A stretch of DNA of 8,218 nucleotides from Acidobacteriaceae bacterium (GCA_030044455.1 JASHVU010000502.1:1-8218); one strand, 5' to 3'. Shown: positions 1 to 6,905, numbered from the stretch's first letter. The notes: generated by a model from the sequence alone, not told the origin. Program-made: numbers and translations.

Positions 1-1
1 G

Positions 2-2002
2 CTGCTCAGTGACGGATTCTGGCACCAGCACTTCGGGGGCGACCCGAGCGTGATCGGCAAGTCACTCCAGCTCAATGGCACTGGTTACACCATCATTGGT
101 ATTGCCCCGGCCGGCTTCACTTTTTATGGTGTCAACCGCGACGTATTCGTCCCCATTGGCCAATGGAACGACCCCTCATTCCTCGATCGCAATGTCGACG
201 TAAGCTCCCACGCCATTGGCCGGCTTGCCCCCGGAGTCACGCTCGCACAGGCAAGCGAAGAAATGGATGGGATCGCCAACCGGCTCGCCATCCAATACCC
301 CCAGGCCGATAAAGGCGTCGGCGTCAACCTCATTTCGATGAAGGAAGACATCGTCGGCGACGTTCAGCCTATTCTTGAGGTACTGCTCGCCGCCGTTGGA
401 TTCCTTCTGCTGATCGCTTGCGTCAACGTCGCTAGCCTTCTGCTCGCGCGCTCCAGGCGTCGATCGGGGGAGTTCGCATTGCGCGCGGCCATTGGCGCGC
501 GCAGAAGCCGCATTATTGCACAACTGCTCACCGAAAGCCTTCTCATCGCCGGCCTCGGCGGTGCTCTCGGCCTTCTGCTTGCCGTCTTTGGTACGAAAGC
601 CATCGTTCATGCCTTCCCGGCAGCCCTGCCACGCTCTGAGCACATCGTCGTCGACTGGAGAGTGTTGCTCTTCACGCTCGCCGCATCGGCGCTTGCCGGC
701 ATCGGCTTCGGACTCGCCCCGGCTTTGAATTCCGCGCGCGTTAACCTGCAGGAGACGCTTCGCAAGACGACGCGCGGAGCCCACGGCGCTCGCCCGCGGC
801 TGCAGGGAATCTTCGTGGCTGCTGAGGTAGCAATGGCGCTCGTCCTGCTGGTGGGCGCGGGACTCATGTTGCGTTCCATCGCCGCACTCTGGCGCGTTAA
901 CCCCGGCTACATCCCCGATCACGCCATCACGTTTTCGATGTCGCTACCCTCAACAGCCACCACTACCGAAGCTGAAACCCGCGCCCGCCTGCGCCGCTTC
1001 GACGCCAAAATGCGGGCCATTCCCGGCATCGAGGCAGTCTCAGCCACGCTCGGATCGCGCCCCATGATCCACGACTCCGAACTGCCTTTCTTCATCAAAG
1101 GTCAGCCCAAACCGGCCAGCAATAACGACATGCCGCAGTCAATGTTTTACCTGGTTGAGTCGGGATTCAGGCCGGCCATGGGCCTCACTCTCGAGCGCGG
1201 CCGCTTTGTGAACGAGCAGGACGACGAGAACGCACCCGTCGCCATCGACATCGACGACATTTTCGCGCGCACGTACTTCCCCAACCAGAATCCCATCGGC
1301 CAACACATCCATATTGCCGGTTTTGACGTCGATGCCGAGATCGTCGGCGTTGTCGGCCACATCCGCCAATGGGGCCCCGGCAACGATCCCAAAAACGCAA
1401 TCGAGGCGCAGTTTTTCTATCCATTCATGCAGCTTCCACCCAAGCTCATGCTTCTGGTTGCCGATGGAGTCGCCGTGGTTCTTCGCACCAGGGGCGATCC
1501 CGCCTCCATCATGGGCCAGGTGCGTGCGGCCGTCGCGGAATTTGACCCCGGCGCGGTGATCTACGCCGAAGAGACCATGAACGAAGTCCTCGAAAACGCT
1601 CTCGCAGCACAGCGTCTTTCCATGATTTTGCTGGGCGCGTTTGCCGGTCTCGCGCTCGCGCTTTCCTGCGTCGGCATCTTCGGGGTCATCTCCTACCTGG
1701 TAGAAGAGCGCACTCATGAATTCGGCATTCGCATGGCGCTCGGGGCGAAGCGTGGCGACGTACTTCGCCTGGTTCTCGGCCAGGGAGTCGGCATGGCGCT
1801 GCTCGGCGTCGCCGCGGGAGTGTTCGTCGCCTTCGGTCTCACGCGGCTGCTCGCAAATCAGCTTTATGGCGTGTCTCCCCGCGATCCGCTCACCTTCTTT
1901 TTTGCAGGATCCGCCCTGACCGCCGCCGCACTGGCCGCATGCTACACCCCCGCTCGACGCGCCACTCGCGTCGACCCGATCGTGGCGCTGCGCTGCGAGT
2001 GA
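2..2002 (+). CDS. ADOP-family permease (MacB/FtsX-like), 5'-truncated by window edge
   Basis: Inner-membrane permease of the MacB/FtsX superfamily, in the duplicated 'ADOP' form typical of Acidobacteriota. The reading frame is already open at position 2 (LLSDGFWHQHFGGDPSVIGK, the usual family motif). The GTG at position 50 is therefore an internal Val and the true start is upstream. Of the 666 visible residues, roughly 1-110 are the end of the first MacB-type periplasmic domain. Four hydrophobic segments follow (about 124-150, 180-205, 220-242 and 268-292), then a second periplasmic domain (about 300-530). Three more segments lie at about 539-565, 591-616 and 629-650. Each half carries the FtsX-type cytoplasmic motif: FALRAAIGARR and FGIRMALGAKR. 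The C-terminus (RRATRVDPIVALRCE) is the family's usual ending. No ATPase gene is visible beside it, as expected of orphan permeases. The substrate is unknown. Family call is secure; function is not. Confidence 0.93.
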   Translation: MLSDGFWHQHFGGDPSVIGKSLQLNGTGYTIIGIAPAGFTFYGVNRDVFVPIGQWNDPSFLDRNVDVSSHAIGRLAPGVTLAQASEEMDGIANRLAIQYPQADKGVGVNLISMKEDIVGDVQPILEVLLAAVGFLLLIACVNVASLLLARSRRRSGEFALRAAIGARRSRIIAQLLTESLLIAGLGGALGLLLAVFGTKAIVHAFPAALPRSEHIVVDWRVLLFTLAASALAGIGFGLAPALNSARVNLQETLRKTTRGAHGARPRLQGIFVAAEVAMALVLLVGAGLMLRSIAALWRVNPGYIPDHAITFSMSLPSTATTTEAETRARLRRFDAKMRAIPGIEAVSATLGSRPMIHDSELPFFIKGQPKPASNNDMPQSMFYLVESGFRPAMGLTLERGRFVNEQDDENAPVAIDIDDIFARTYFPNQNPIGQHIHIAGFDVDAEIVGVVGHIRQWGPGNDPKNAIEAQFFYPFMQLPPKLMLLVADGVAVVLRTRGDPASIMGQVRAAVAEFDPGAVIYAEETMNEVLENALAAQRLSMILLGAFAGLALALSCVGIFGVISYLVEERTHEFGIRMALGAKRGDVLRLVLGQGVGMALLGVAAGVFVAFGLTRLLANQLYGVSPRDPLTFFFAGSALTAAALAACYTPARRATRVDPIVALRCE

Positions 2003-2034
2003 ACGCCGAGCTCACGGCACAGGAACAACCTGGA

Positions 2035-2529
<495 letters not shown>

Positions 2530-2552
2530 TCATCGAAGGCACGAAGTGTCAG

Positions 2553-2572
2553 GGCACGACTTTAGTCGTGCC
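2553..2572. repeat. Perfect palindrome, left outer arm
   Basis: GGCACGACTTTAGTCGTGCC: 8-bp perfect arms around a TTTA loop. It would form a stable hairpin in RNA from either strand. No T tract follows on either strand, so it is not a classical intrinsic terminator. Confidence 0.85.
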
Positions 2573-2593
2573 GAAAATGTCCTTAAAAACGGC

Positions 2594-2607
2594 GGGGCTT
2601 TAGCCCC
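2594..2607. repeat. Palindrome GGGGC-TTTA-GCCCC
   Basis: Five-bp arms around the same TTTA loop as the outer-left palindrome, followed by TGAGGG. Its left half is repeated in inverted form at 2664-2672. It is part of the 2553-2714 cassette. Confidence 0.75.
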
Positions 2608-2694
2608 TGAGGGATGCATTTCAATCGATCTTACCTCCGGAGCGCGAGTTTTTCCGCAACCTGTAAAGCCCCTTAATGTCTTTTAACTTTCTCT

Positions 2695-2714
2695 GGCACG
2701 ACTGAAGTCGTGCC
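2695..2714. repeat. Perfect palindrome, right outer arm
   Basis: GGCACGACTGAAGTCGTGCC: the same 8-bp arms as at 2553-2572 with loop TGAA. It begins 31 nt beyond the DUF1080 stop codon when read along the minus strand. It could stabilise or end that transcript, though only a short CCTTT follows on the plus strand and no T run on the minus strand. Confidence 0.85.
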
Positions 2715-2745
2715 CTTTCAAGACTTCAACTCGCACAGATGGATT

Positions 2746-3585
2746 TCAATCCAGCTTCTTGATCCATACGTTGCGCACCGACACCTTCGACGGCGCACTC
2801 TCAATCTCAATCCCGACATAGCCCGTCTGGTTGTTCGACGAGGCCGGATCGTCATCCACATACACGGCCATCAACTGCCCGTTCAGAATATGGATAAACG
2901 TGCCGCCGCGCGCCATCACGAGATATTGATTCCAGTCATTCACGCGCACATATCCGCCCAGGGGCGTGCGATCGGCGATATTGCCCATCAGCCGCGGACC
3001 CTCCTGCGGACCCGACTCCACCACCTGCCCACGCCAGGCCAGAATTCCCACCGGCGTATTTTCACTGTAGAACTGGCCCGTCCACTCGGCCGCCCACGGC
3101 CCGACAGGATACCAATAATCGGCCTGCGGCCCGGTCATCATCCAGTTCAGATTCGGCGGAGTCTTGGTAGGCCGGTTCCACGGCAATCCGGTCTGGCTCC
3201 GGTATTGAATACCGCTGCCCCCGCCCTCCTCCACCTTGATCTCGAGCTTCAGATCGAAGTCCTTCGCCTTAAGGCCGCGAAAGACGATGTAGCTGTTTTC
3301 CACCGGCTTTTCTTTGGTCGAAACGCCAACGATGGCGCCGTTTTCCAGATGCCACACCGCCGGATCGCCGTCCCAGTTTTTCAGACTGGTTCCGTCGAAG
3401 ATCTCGGTGTAGCCTGCATGGTCGTTGAAGTCGATCGGATCAGGCTGGCTGAATCCGAAGGGCTTTGGCTTGGTTTGAGTAGTTGCCGACGGCCGGGTAG
3501 CCTGGGTGGTTTGGGCAAGCACGAACGCCGTCGATAGTGCACAGGCGCATACTGCGCCGACACGGAATGAGTTGAGCAAAGTCAT
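2746..3585 (-). CDS. Secreted DUF1080 / 3-keto-disaccharide hydrolase-like protein
   Basis: A 279-residue exported protein of the DUF1080 family (PF06439, beta-jelly-roll fold). Characterised members act on 3-keto-glycosides; the substrate here is unknown. Residues 1-24 form a signal peptide: a short N-region, hydrophobic core VGAVCACALSTAFVLA, and likely cleavage before Gln25. A Thr/Pro/Lys-rich linker follows, and the domain runs from about 58 (GYTEIFDGTSLKNW) to the C-terminus (VSVRNVWIKKLD). Family landmarks include VWHLENGAIVG, DFDLKLEIKV, GGGSGIQYRS, DWNQYLVMARGG and HILNGQLMAVYVDDD. The frame can be opened 21 nt earlier at a TTG (3606). The ATG at 3585 is preferred because it puts the signal peptide exactly at the N-terminus. 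Upstream is only a weak AAGA-type ribosome site. The gene stands alone, far downstream of the agu operon, and probably has its own promoter in 3586-4151. Confidence 0.88.
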   Translation of the reverse strand: MTLLNSFRVGAVCACALSTAFVLAQTTQATRPSATTQTKPKPFGFSQPDPIDFNDHAGYTEIFDGTSLKNWDGDPAVWHLENGAIVGVSTKEKPVENSYIVFRGLKAKDFDLKLEIKVEEGGGSGIQYRSQTGLPWNRPTKTPPNLNWMMTGPQADYWYPVGPWAAEWTGQFYSENTPVGILAWRGQVVESGPQEGPRLMGNIADRTPLGGYVRVNDWNQYLVMARGGTFIHILNGQLMAVYVDDDPASSNNQTGYVGIEIESAPSKVSVRNVWIKKLD

Positions 3586-3625
3586 GTGATTAATTCTTGC
3601 ACGCAAAGATCAATGCCGTTGCAAG

Positions 3626-3745
3626 TCAATCAAGTCCACGAACGCCGATGCAATCGAGTCGGCCGACGCAGGTGCACTCAATCTCGCCAACGCCGGTGCA
3701 GTCAAGCCCGCCACTGTGGGAGCAATCAAGCCCGCGAACGCGGGC
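3626..3745. repeat. Five degenerate 24-bp tandem units
   Basis: Units start at 3626, 3650, 3674, 3698 and 3722, each exactly 24 bp with no spacers. The consensus begins GCAATCAAG and ends AACGCCGGT. Compared neighbours agree at about 18 of 24 positions. The last unit contains a perfect hairpin, GCCCGC-GAAC-GCGGGC (3730-3745); the other units keep only traces of it. Read on the plus strand in the frame of position 3626, the units give octapeptides of the form A-(I/V/L)-x-x-A-(N/D)-A-G, ending at a TAG at 3755. That frame has no ATG, GTG or TTG after its upstream stop at 3587. The minus strand gives A-P-x-x-A-x-L-x octapeptides. A non-coding minisatellite is the simplest reading; a decayed repeat-protein gene is possible. 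Confidence 0.75.
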
Positions 3746-3759
3746 ACAAGAAAGTAGCT

Positions 3760-3775
3760 CCGGGCGCAAGCCCGG
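3760..3775. repeat. Hairpin CCGGGC-GCAA-GCCCGG
   Basis: A 6-bp perfect stem with a GCAA tetraloop on the plus strand (TTGC on the minus), 14 nt beyond the last 24-bp unit. GCAA is a stabilising GNRA loop in RNA. It may be part of the same repeat family or of a structured transcript. No function can be assigned. Confidence 0.55.
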
Positions 3776-3797
3776 GGAAATCTCCTGCCAACCAACC

Positions 3798-3819
3798 AAA
3801 AAGCCCGCCTCAGCAGGCG
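3798..3819 (-). terminator. Possible intrinsic terminator, minus strand
   Basis: Read on the minus strand, the stem CGCCT-GCTG-AGGCG (3819-3806) is followed by GGC and then TTTTT (3802-3798). The stem is short and the T run starts 3 nt after it, so the call is tentative. It faces the right way to stop transcripts coming from the agu operon or from any small RNA starting in 3820-4150. It lies upstream of the DUF1080 promoter-proximal region. Confidence 0.35.
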
Positions 3820-4016
3820 AAAGAGAGCATCGAGAAAGATCCGCCCGAGCGTCCCCGCCGCATGCAAATTCCGTCTCTTTTCGTTGCAGGGAATTTCCAC
3901 GAAATGCGCTACATTGAATTCGGGGCATTGAAGCGATTCTGAAAACTCCGCCACCCTGTTCTCGCAACACTTTAACCAAGTCGCCAGCTTGCAAGACCTG
4001 GATATCTCAAATGGAA

Positions 4017-4074
4017 GAAAACAATAGACTTATCTGCCAAGTCCACCCTCTATCCGACTGAAAACAATAGACTT
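4017..4074. repeat. Direct repeat GAAAACAATAGACTT, two copies 43 bp apart
   Basis: Exact 15-bp copies occupy 4017-4031 and 4060-4074, a notably AT-rich motif in GC-rich surroundings. The first copy leads into CTGCCAA (4034-4040), whose inverse TTGGCAG occurs after the second copy (4083-4089), so the two halves also have partial dyad symmetry. It could be a regulator-binding pair in the DUF1080 upstream region or another remnant of a dispersed repeat family. Confidence 0.6.
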
Positions 4075-4089
4075 TGAGACTTTTGGCAG

Positions 4090-4117
4090 CCCCCGGGGGT
4101 GGCGACCGGGGGGGAGG
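4090..4117 (+). other. G-rich patch with CCCCCGGGGG palindrome
   Basis: CCCCCGGGGG (4090-4099) is followed by GG (4101-4102), a run of seven G (4108-4114) and GG (4116-4117). The spacing would allow a two-tetrad G-quadruplex on the plus strand, or a C-rich structure in a minus-strand transcript just past the aguA stop. This is structural speculation; only the base composition is observed. Confidence 0.4.
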
Positions 4118-4151
4118 ATAGTCGTCAACGCCATCAACGCATAGCCCGGTC

Positions 4152-5240
4152 CTATAGGAGGCTCGCACCAGCCGCTGGTTGCTGCTGCGTCATGCAGTGC
4201 AACGCCCCCAGGCCCCAGATCAGGTCGACACTGTGCACGCCAATCACCTCTCGGCTCGGGAAGACTTCGGCGAGGATGTTCAGCGCCACACGATCATTGG
4301 AGTCGTGAAAGGTAGGCATCAGCACCACCCTATTGGCAATGTAGAAATTTGCATAGCTCGCCGGAAGGCGCTGACCCCGGAAGACAACCGGCCGCGGCAT
4401 GGGCAGCTCAACGATCGTGAACTGCTTACCGGCCGGCGTGCGGGCAGCCCTAAGCCGGGCGAGATTTTCGGCGAGCGGCTCGTGGTTCGGGTCTTTTGTG
4501 TTGGGTTCGACGGCGGTGATGATCGTATCGACGCCCGCGAAACGCGTAATGTCATCGACGTGGCCGTGCGTGTCGTCGCCGGCGATGCCGCGATTCATCC
4601 AGATCACCTGGTCCACTCCCAAGTAATCTGCAAAAACCTGCTCCAATTGCTTCCGGCTCACGCCCGGATTGCGCTGTTGCACCGTGCTCAGCAGGCACTC
4701 TTCGGTCGTCAGCATGAGGCCGGCGCCGTTCACGTCAATCGAACCGCCCTCGAGTACGCACTTCGTGCTGTTCTGGTCTTGGATTGAAGGCTGCCAAGAT
4801 GGGACGCCGAGCAGATCGGTGATACGCCCTGGAATCTGGCAGTCGAGCTTCCAATCGTCGTACTTGGCCCAACCGTTAAACTGCCAGTTGGTAGCGGCTA
4901 CATGCCCTTCAGCGTTTCGGACAAAGATCGGACCTGAATCGCGCGTCCATCCGCGATCGGTGGGCCATTGGTGGAAGTCGACCTTGTCGAGATCGGCGAC
5001 GGCGCGCCTGAGCATCGAGCGGACACGTTTCTCGGCAGCAGCGTCCTCAACGATCAGGTGAACGCGCTCGTGTGCTGCGAGCAGTCGAACAATCTCGGCA
5101 TAGAGCCAGGGAATGGGCGCAAACTTGCCCGGCCAGTCTTCTGGATTATGCGGCCACGCTAGCCATGTGGCTTCGTGCGGCTCCCACTCGGCGGGCATGC
5201 GGTAACCCAATGCGCGCGGCTTACTCTCGGGTTCGGGCAT
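4152..5240 (-). CDS. aguA: Agmatine deiminase AguA
   Basis: Cytosolic enzyme converting agmatine and water to N-carbamoylputrescine and ammonia (EC 3.5.3.12), second step of the agmatine route to putrescine. The 362 residues match the PAD_porph (guanidino-group deiminase) family. Landmarks in order are YRMPAEWEPHEATWLAWPHN at 13-32, the TRDSGP substrate loop with Asp101, LEGGSID with Glu164, GDDTHGHVDD with the probable catalytic His227, and LGALHCMTQQQPA with nucleophile Cys349. All catalytic residues are present. Most relatives read GGGN-I-H-C, here GLGALHC, a mild variation. The ATG at 5240 lies 2 nt after the aguB stop, so the two are one operon and probably translationally coupled. A GGAG lies about 13 nt before the start, inside the end of aguB. 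Peptidyl-arginine deiminase is the other named activity in this family, but the AguB neighbour argues strongly for agmatine. Confidence 0.95.
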   Translation of the reverse strand: MPEPESKPRALGYRMPAEWEPHEATWLAWPHNPEDWPGKFAPIPWLYAEIVRLLAAHERVHLIVEDAAAEKRVRSMLRRAVADLDKVDFHQWPTDRGWTRDSGPIFVRNAEGHVAATNWQFNGWAKYDDWKLDCQIPGRITDLLGVPSWQPSIQDQNSTKCVLEGGSIDVNGAGLMLTTEECLLSTVQQRNPGVSRKQLEQVFADYLGVDQVIWMNRGIAGDDTHGHVDDITRFAGVDTIITAVEPNTKDPNHEPLAENLARLRAARTPAGKQFTIVELPMPRPVVFRGQRLPASYANFYIANRVVLMPTFHDSNDRVALNILAEVFPSREVIGVHSVDLIWGLGALHCMTQQQPAAGASLL

Positions 5241-5242
5241 CG

Positions 5243-6184
5243 CTACTTTGACTCTCCGCTGCCGACCCGCAGATCCGCTGCATCGAGGAATCGCTGAGAA
5301 ATGGGTGCGTAAGCATCGATGCGGCGGTCACGTAGGAACGGCCAGTTGCGCCGCGTCTCCTCGATGAGGCCGAGATCAACCTCGGCAATGAGAATCTCTT
5401 CATGCTCATGCGACGCCTTGGCGATAATGCGGCCGAAAGGATCGGCTAGGAAACTTCCACCCCAGAACTCGAGGCCCGGGCCCGAAGCCCGGTTGCCGAG
5501 GATGTCGCCGTTCTCGTGTCCCACACGGTTCACGCCGGCCACGTACACGCCGTTGGCAATGGCGTGCGCCCGCTGGACGGTCTGCCACGCGTCATATTGA
5601 GCAACACCGAATTCTTCCTTCTCAGCGGGGTGCCAGCCGATGGCGGTGGGATAGAACAGGAGCTCTGCTCCTTGAAGTACGGTCAGTCGTGCTGCTTCTG
5701 GAAACCACTGGTCCCAGCAGACGAGCGTGCCCACGCGGCCAACGTGCAGGCCGACCGCCTGAAAGCCAAGGTCGCCGGGCGCGAAGTAATACTTCTCGTA
5801 GTAGAGCGGATCGTCAGGGATGTGCATCTTGCGGTAGACGCCGGCGATTTCGCCATCGGTACCAAGCGTAACTGCAGTATTGTGATAGAGCCCCGGCGCG
5901 CGCCGTTCAAAGAGCGAAGCAACAATTGCCACTCCCGCCTCGCGCGCCGCTTCGCCCAGTCTCTTCGTGGATGGGCCTGGAATCGGCTCGGCCAAATCGA
6001 AAAGCCTCAGATCCTCGCGCTGGCAAAAATATTGCGTTCTGAAAAGCTCGGGCAAGCAGACGATATTCGCGCCCCGGAGCGCGGCCTCGCGAATGTGCGC
6101 GACTGCGGAGGCAAAGTTCGCCTCCGGGTCGGCGCTCATGCTCATCTGCACAAGGCCAGCAGTGTATTTGCGTTTCTCAGTCAT
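5243..6184 (-). CDS. aguB: N-carbamoylputrescine amidase AguB
   Basis: Nitrilase-superfamily amidohydrolase converting N-carbamoylputrescine to putrescine, CO2 and ammonia (EC 3.5.1.53), third step of the pathway. At 313 residues it is near the family's usual ~290-300. The Glu-Lys-Cys triad is visible: Glu46 in CLPELF, Lys119 in YRKMHIP and Cys156 in LVCWDQWFPEAAR. The tract DDPLYYEKYYFAPGD (124-138) is characteristic of carbamoylputrescine amidases rather than beta-ureidopropionases. The ATG at 6184 has only a weak GGA ribosome site 3 nt away. The protein ends 2 nt before aguA. The 162-nt spacer to pdaD upstream contains a strong hairpin. Confidence 0.95.
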   Translation of the reverse strand: MTEKRKYTAGLVQMSMSADPEANFASAVAHIREAALRGANIVCLPELFRTQYFCQREDLRLFDLAEPIPGPSTKRLGEAAREAGVAIVASLFERRAPGLYHNTAVTLGTDGEIAGVYRKMHIPDDPLYYEKYYFAPGDLGFQAVGLHVGRVGTLVCWDQWFPEAARLTVLQGAELLFYPTAIGWHPAEKEEFGVAQYDAWQTVQRAHAIANGVYVAGVNRVGHENGDILGNRASGPGLEFWGGSFLADPFGRIIAKASHEHEEILIAEVDLGLIEETRRNWPFLRDRRIDAYAPISQRFLDAADLRVGSGESK

Positions 6185-6245
6185 CGATCCATTTTCAATG
6201 ATGCGGGTTTGCGCGCCGTAGATTCGCTACCGGGCCATCGCAACA

Positions 6246-6273
6246 AGGCCAACTCCGCATGGGAAGTTGGCCT
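6246..6273 (-). promoter_or_regulatory. Strong hairpin in the pdaD-aguB spacer
   Basis: Arms AGGCCAACT (6246-6254) and AGTTGGCCT (6265-6273) are perfect 9-bp inverses around a 10-nt loop, which can itself pair CC with GG. It lies about 60 nt before the aguB start and about 70 nt after the pdaD stop. On the minus strand the 3' side reads TTGTTGCG, without a T run, so it is not a standard terminator. A role as partial terminator, RNA-processing site or 3'-end stabiliser separating pdaD from aguBA is inferred, not shown. Confidence 0.55.
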
Positions 6274-6346
6274 GTGCATTCTGATAAAGCCGGCTGTCTC
6301 TTCCCCCGGTTGCTTCTCTCAACCAATGTGCTGTTGCGCGCAGCGC

Positions 6347-6895
6347 CTATTCTTCCAGGATCAGGACGGCCGCGGCAATTGTCGTGGTCCACTTGGCGTT
6401 CTTGTCGCCGACCGCTGATTGCGTAACGTTACTGGTACGCACGATTTTGTTCGAGATGCGATAGATTTCCTTCTTCTCATCCCAGCTCTTGTCGGAATCG
6501 AATTCGACATCGAGTGTGGTGGCCAGCATCTCGGCGGCCAGTTCCTCGGCGTATTCGCCAGCCTGGTCTTCAGTCTCGCCAAAACTGTGGTGCTCGCTCA
6601 GGTAGCCGTAAGTGTTGCGGTCGGCGGGGATGGCCACGCCGATGCTCGAAACGATGAGCCGATGCGGCTCGCGTGTTGAGTTTTCGGCGATGACTGCGAA
6701 TACAACTTCGCCGTGGCTGAGATACTTCAGGCCTTCTTTGCGGGGAATAACTTTGCACTGCGGTGGAAAGATCGACGACACGCGAACAAGGTTCTGCGAG
6801 GCAATGCCAGCATCCCGAAGCGCCAGCTCAAACGAGGTTAATCTTTCCTTGTGCTTGCCAACGCCTTTGGTGAAGAAAATCTTCTTCGGGACCAT
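6347..6895 (-). CDS. pdaD: Pyruvoyl-dependent arginine decarboxylase
   Basis: Converts arginine to agmatine and CO2 (EC 4.1.1.19) with a self-made pyruvoyl group rather than PLP, first step of the route completed by AguA and AguB. The proenzyme has 182 residues from the ATG at 6895. [11 protein letters not shown] carries the Ser40-Ser41 self-cleavage site, giving a small beta chain and a pyruvoyl-capped alpha chain. [17 protein letters not shown] (Glu101 possibly catalytic), [10 protein letters not shown] and [17 protein letters not shown] match bacterial PvlArgDC. The frame opens 12 nt earlier at TTG 6907. The ATG is preferred because GGGA lies 6 nt before it, the TTG has no ribosome site, and bacterial homologues begin near [10 protein letters not shown]. 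The gene is first in the polyamine cluster and divergent from the DUF4252 gene. No convincing promoter was found in 6896-7155. Confidence 0.93.
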   Translation of the reverse strand: MVPKKIFFTKGVGKHKERLTSFELALRDAGIASQNLVRVSSIFPPQCKVIPRKEGLKYLSHGEVVFAVIAENSTREPHRLIVSSIGVAIPADRNTYGYLSEHHSFGETEDQAGEYAEELAAEMLATTLDVEFDSDKSWDEKKEIYRISNKIVRTSNVTQSAVGDKNAKWTTTIAAAVLILEE

Positions 6896-6901
6896 GCTTT
6901 T

Positions 6902-6905
6902 TCCC
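6902..6905 (-). promoter_or_regulatory. Ribosome binding site deciding the pdaD start
   Basis: On the minus strand GGGA is followed by AAAAGC and then the ATG at 6895, a 6-nt spacing. This favours the ATG over the in-frame TTG at 6907. Confidence 0.5.

Larger units (their letters stand above)
2553..2714. repeat. Symmetric palindromic repeat cassette (REPIN/MITE-like)
   Basis: This 162-bp intergenic block is bounded by two near-identical 20-bp palindromes (2553-2572 and 2695-2714). Inside lie GGGGCTTTA (2594-2602) and its exact inverse TAAAGCCCC (2664-2672). The gaps between outer and inner elements are 21 and 22 nt, so the block is built as an imperfect inverted repeat. Both gaps also contain AATGTC followed by T/A-rich sequence. 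A weaker hairpin just outside (GGCAC...GTGTC, 2538-2550) may be a further degraded unit. The architecture resembles paired REP sequences (REPINs) or a small non-autonomous element. From memory, similar palindromes are common between genes in Acidobacteriaceae, but copy number cannot be tested from this window. It sits between the 5' end of tadA and the 3' end of the DUF1080 gene. Confidence 0.6.
3586..4151. other. 566-bp gene-free, repeat-rich intergenic stretch
   Basis: This stretch lies between the DUF1080 start and the aguA stop, both on the minus strand. It should therefore hold the DUF1080 promoter and the end of the agu transcript. Open frames exist on both strands (for example minus 3954-3610 from a GTG) but none resembles a protein or has a good ribosome site. 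Several frames stay open only because the 24-bp repeat is a multiple of three. Contents in order: tandem repeats (3626-3745), a GCAA-loop hairpin (3760-3775), a possible minus-strand terminator (3798-3819), a 15-bp direct repeat (4017-4074) and a G-rich patch (4090-4117). Nothing specific was recognised between 3820 and 4016. Confidence 0.7.

Noticed and set aside
50..52. GTG at 50 as the start of the permease
   Set aside because: The frame is open back to position 2 and encodes the conserved family motif before it; this Val is internal.
176..922. Long minus-strand open frame opposite the permease
   Set aside because: It is charged, low-complexity and unlike any family; it is the antisense shadow of a GC-rich gene.
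2003..2034. Shared terminator between the permease and tadA
   Set aside because: The 32-nt gap has no clear stem-loop and no T tract on either strand.
3626..3745. CRISPR array
   Set aside because: Units are contiguous with no unique spacers, are strongly diverged, and no cas gene is in the window.
3610..3954. Minus-strand frame ending in A-P-x-x-A-x-L-x octapeptides
   Set aside because: It has a GTG start without a good ribosome site and unconvincing composition before the repeats. It stays open because the 24-bp unit has no stop, and other frames do the same.
5516..6418. 300-codon plus-strand open frame opposite aguB
   Set aside because: It overlaps a gene with an intact catalytic triad and has no recognisable domain.
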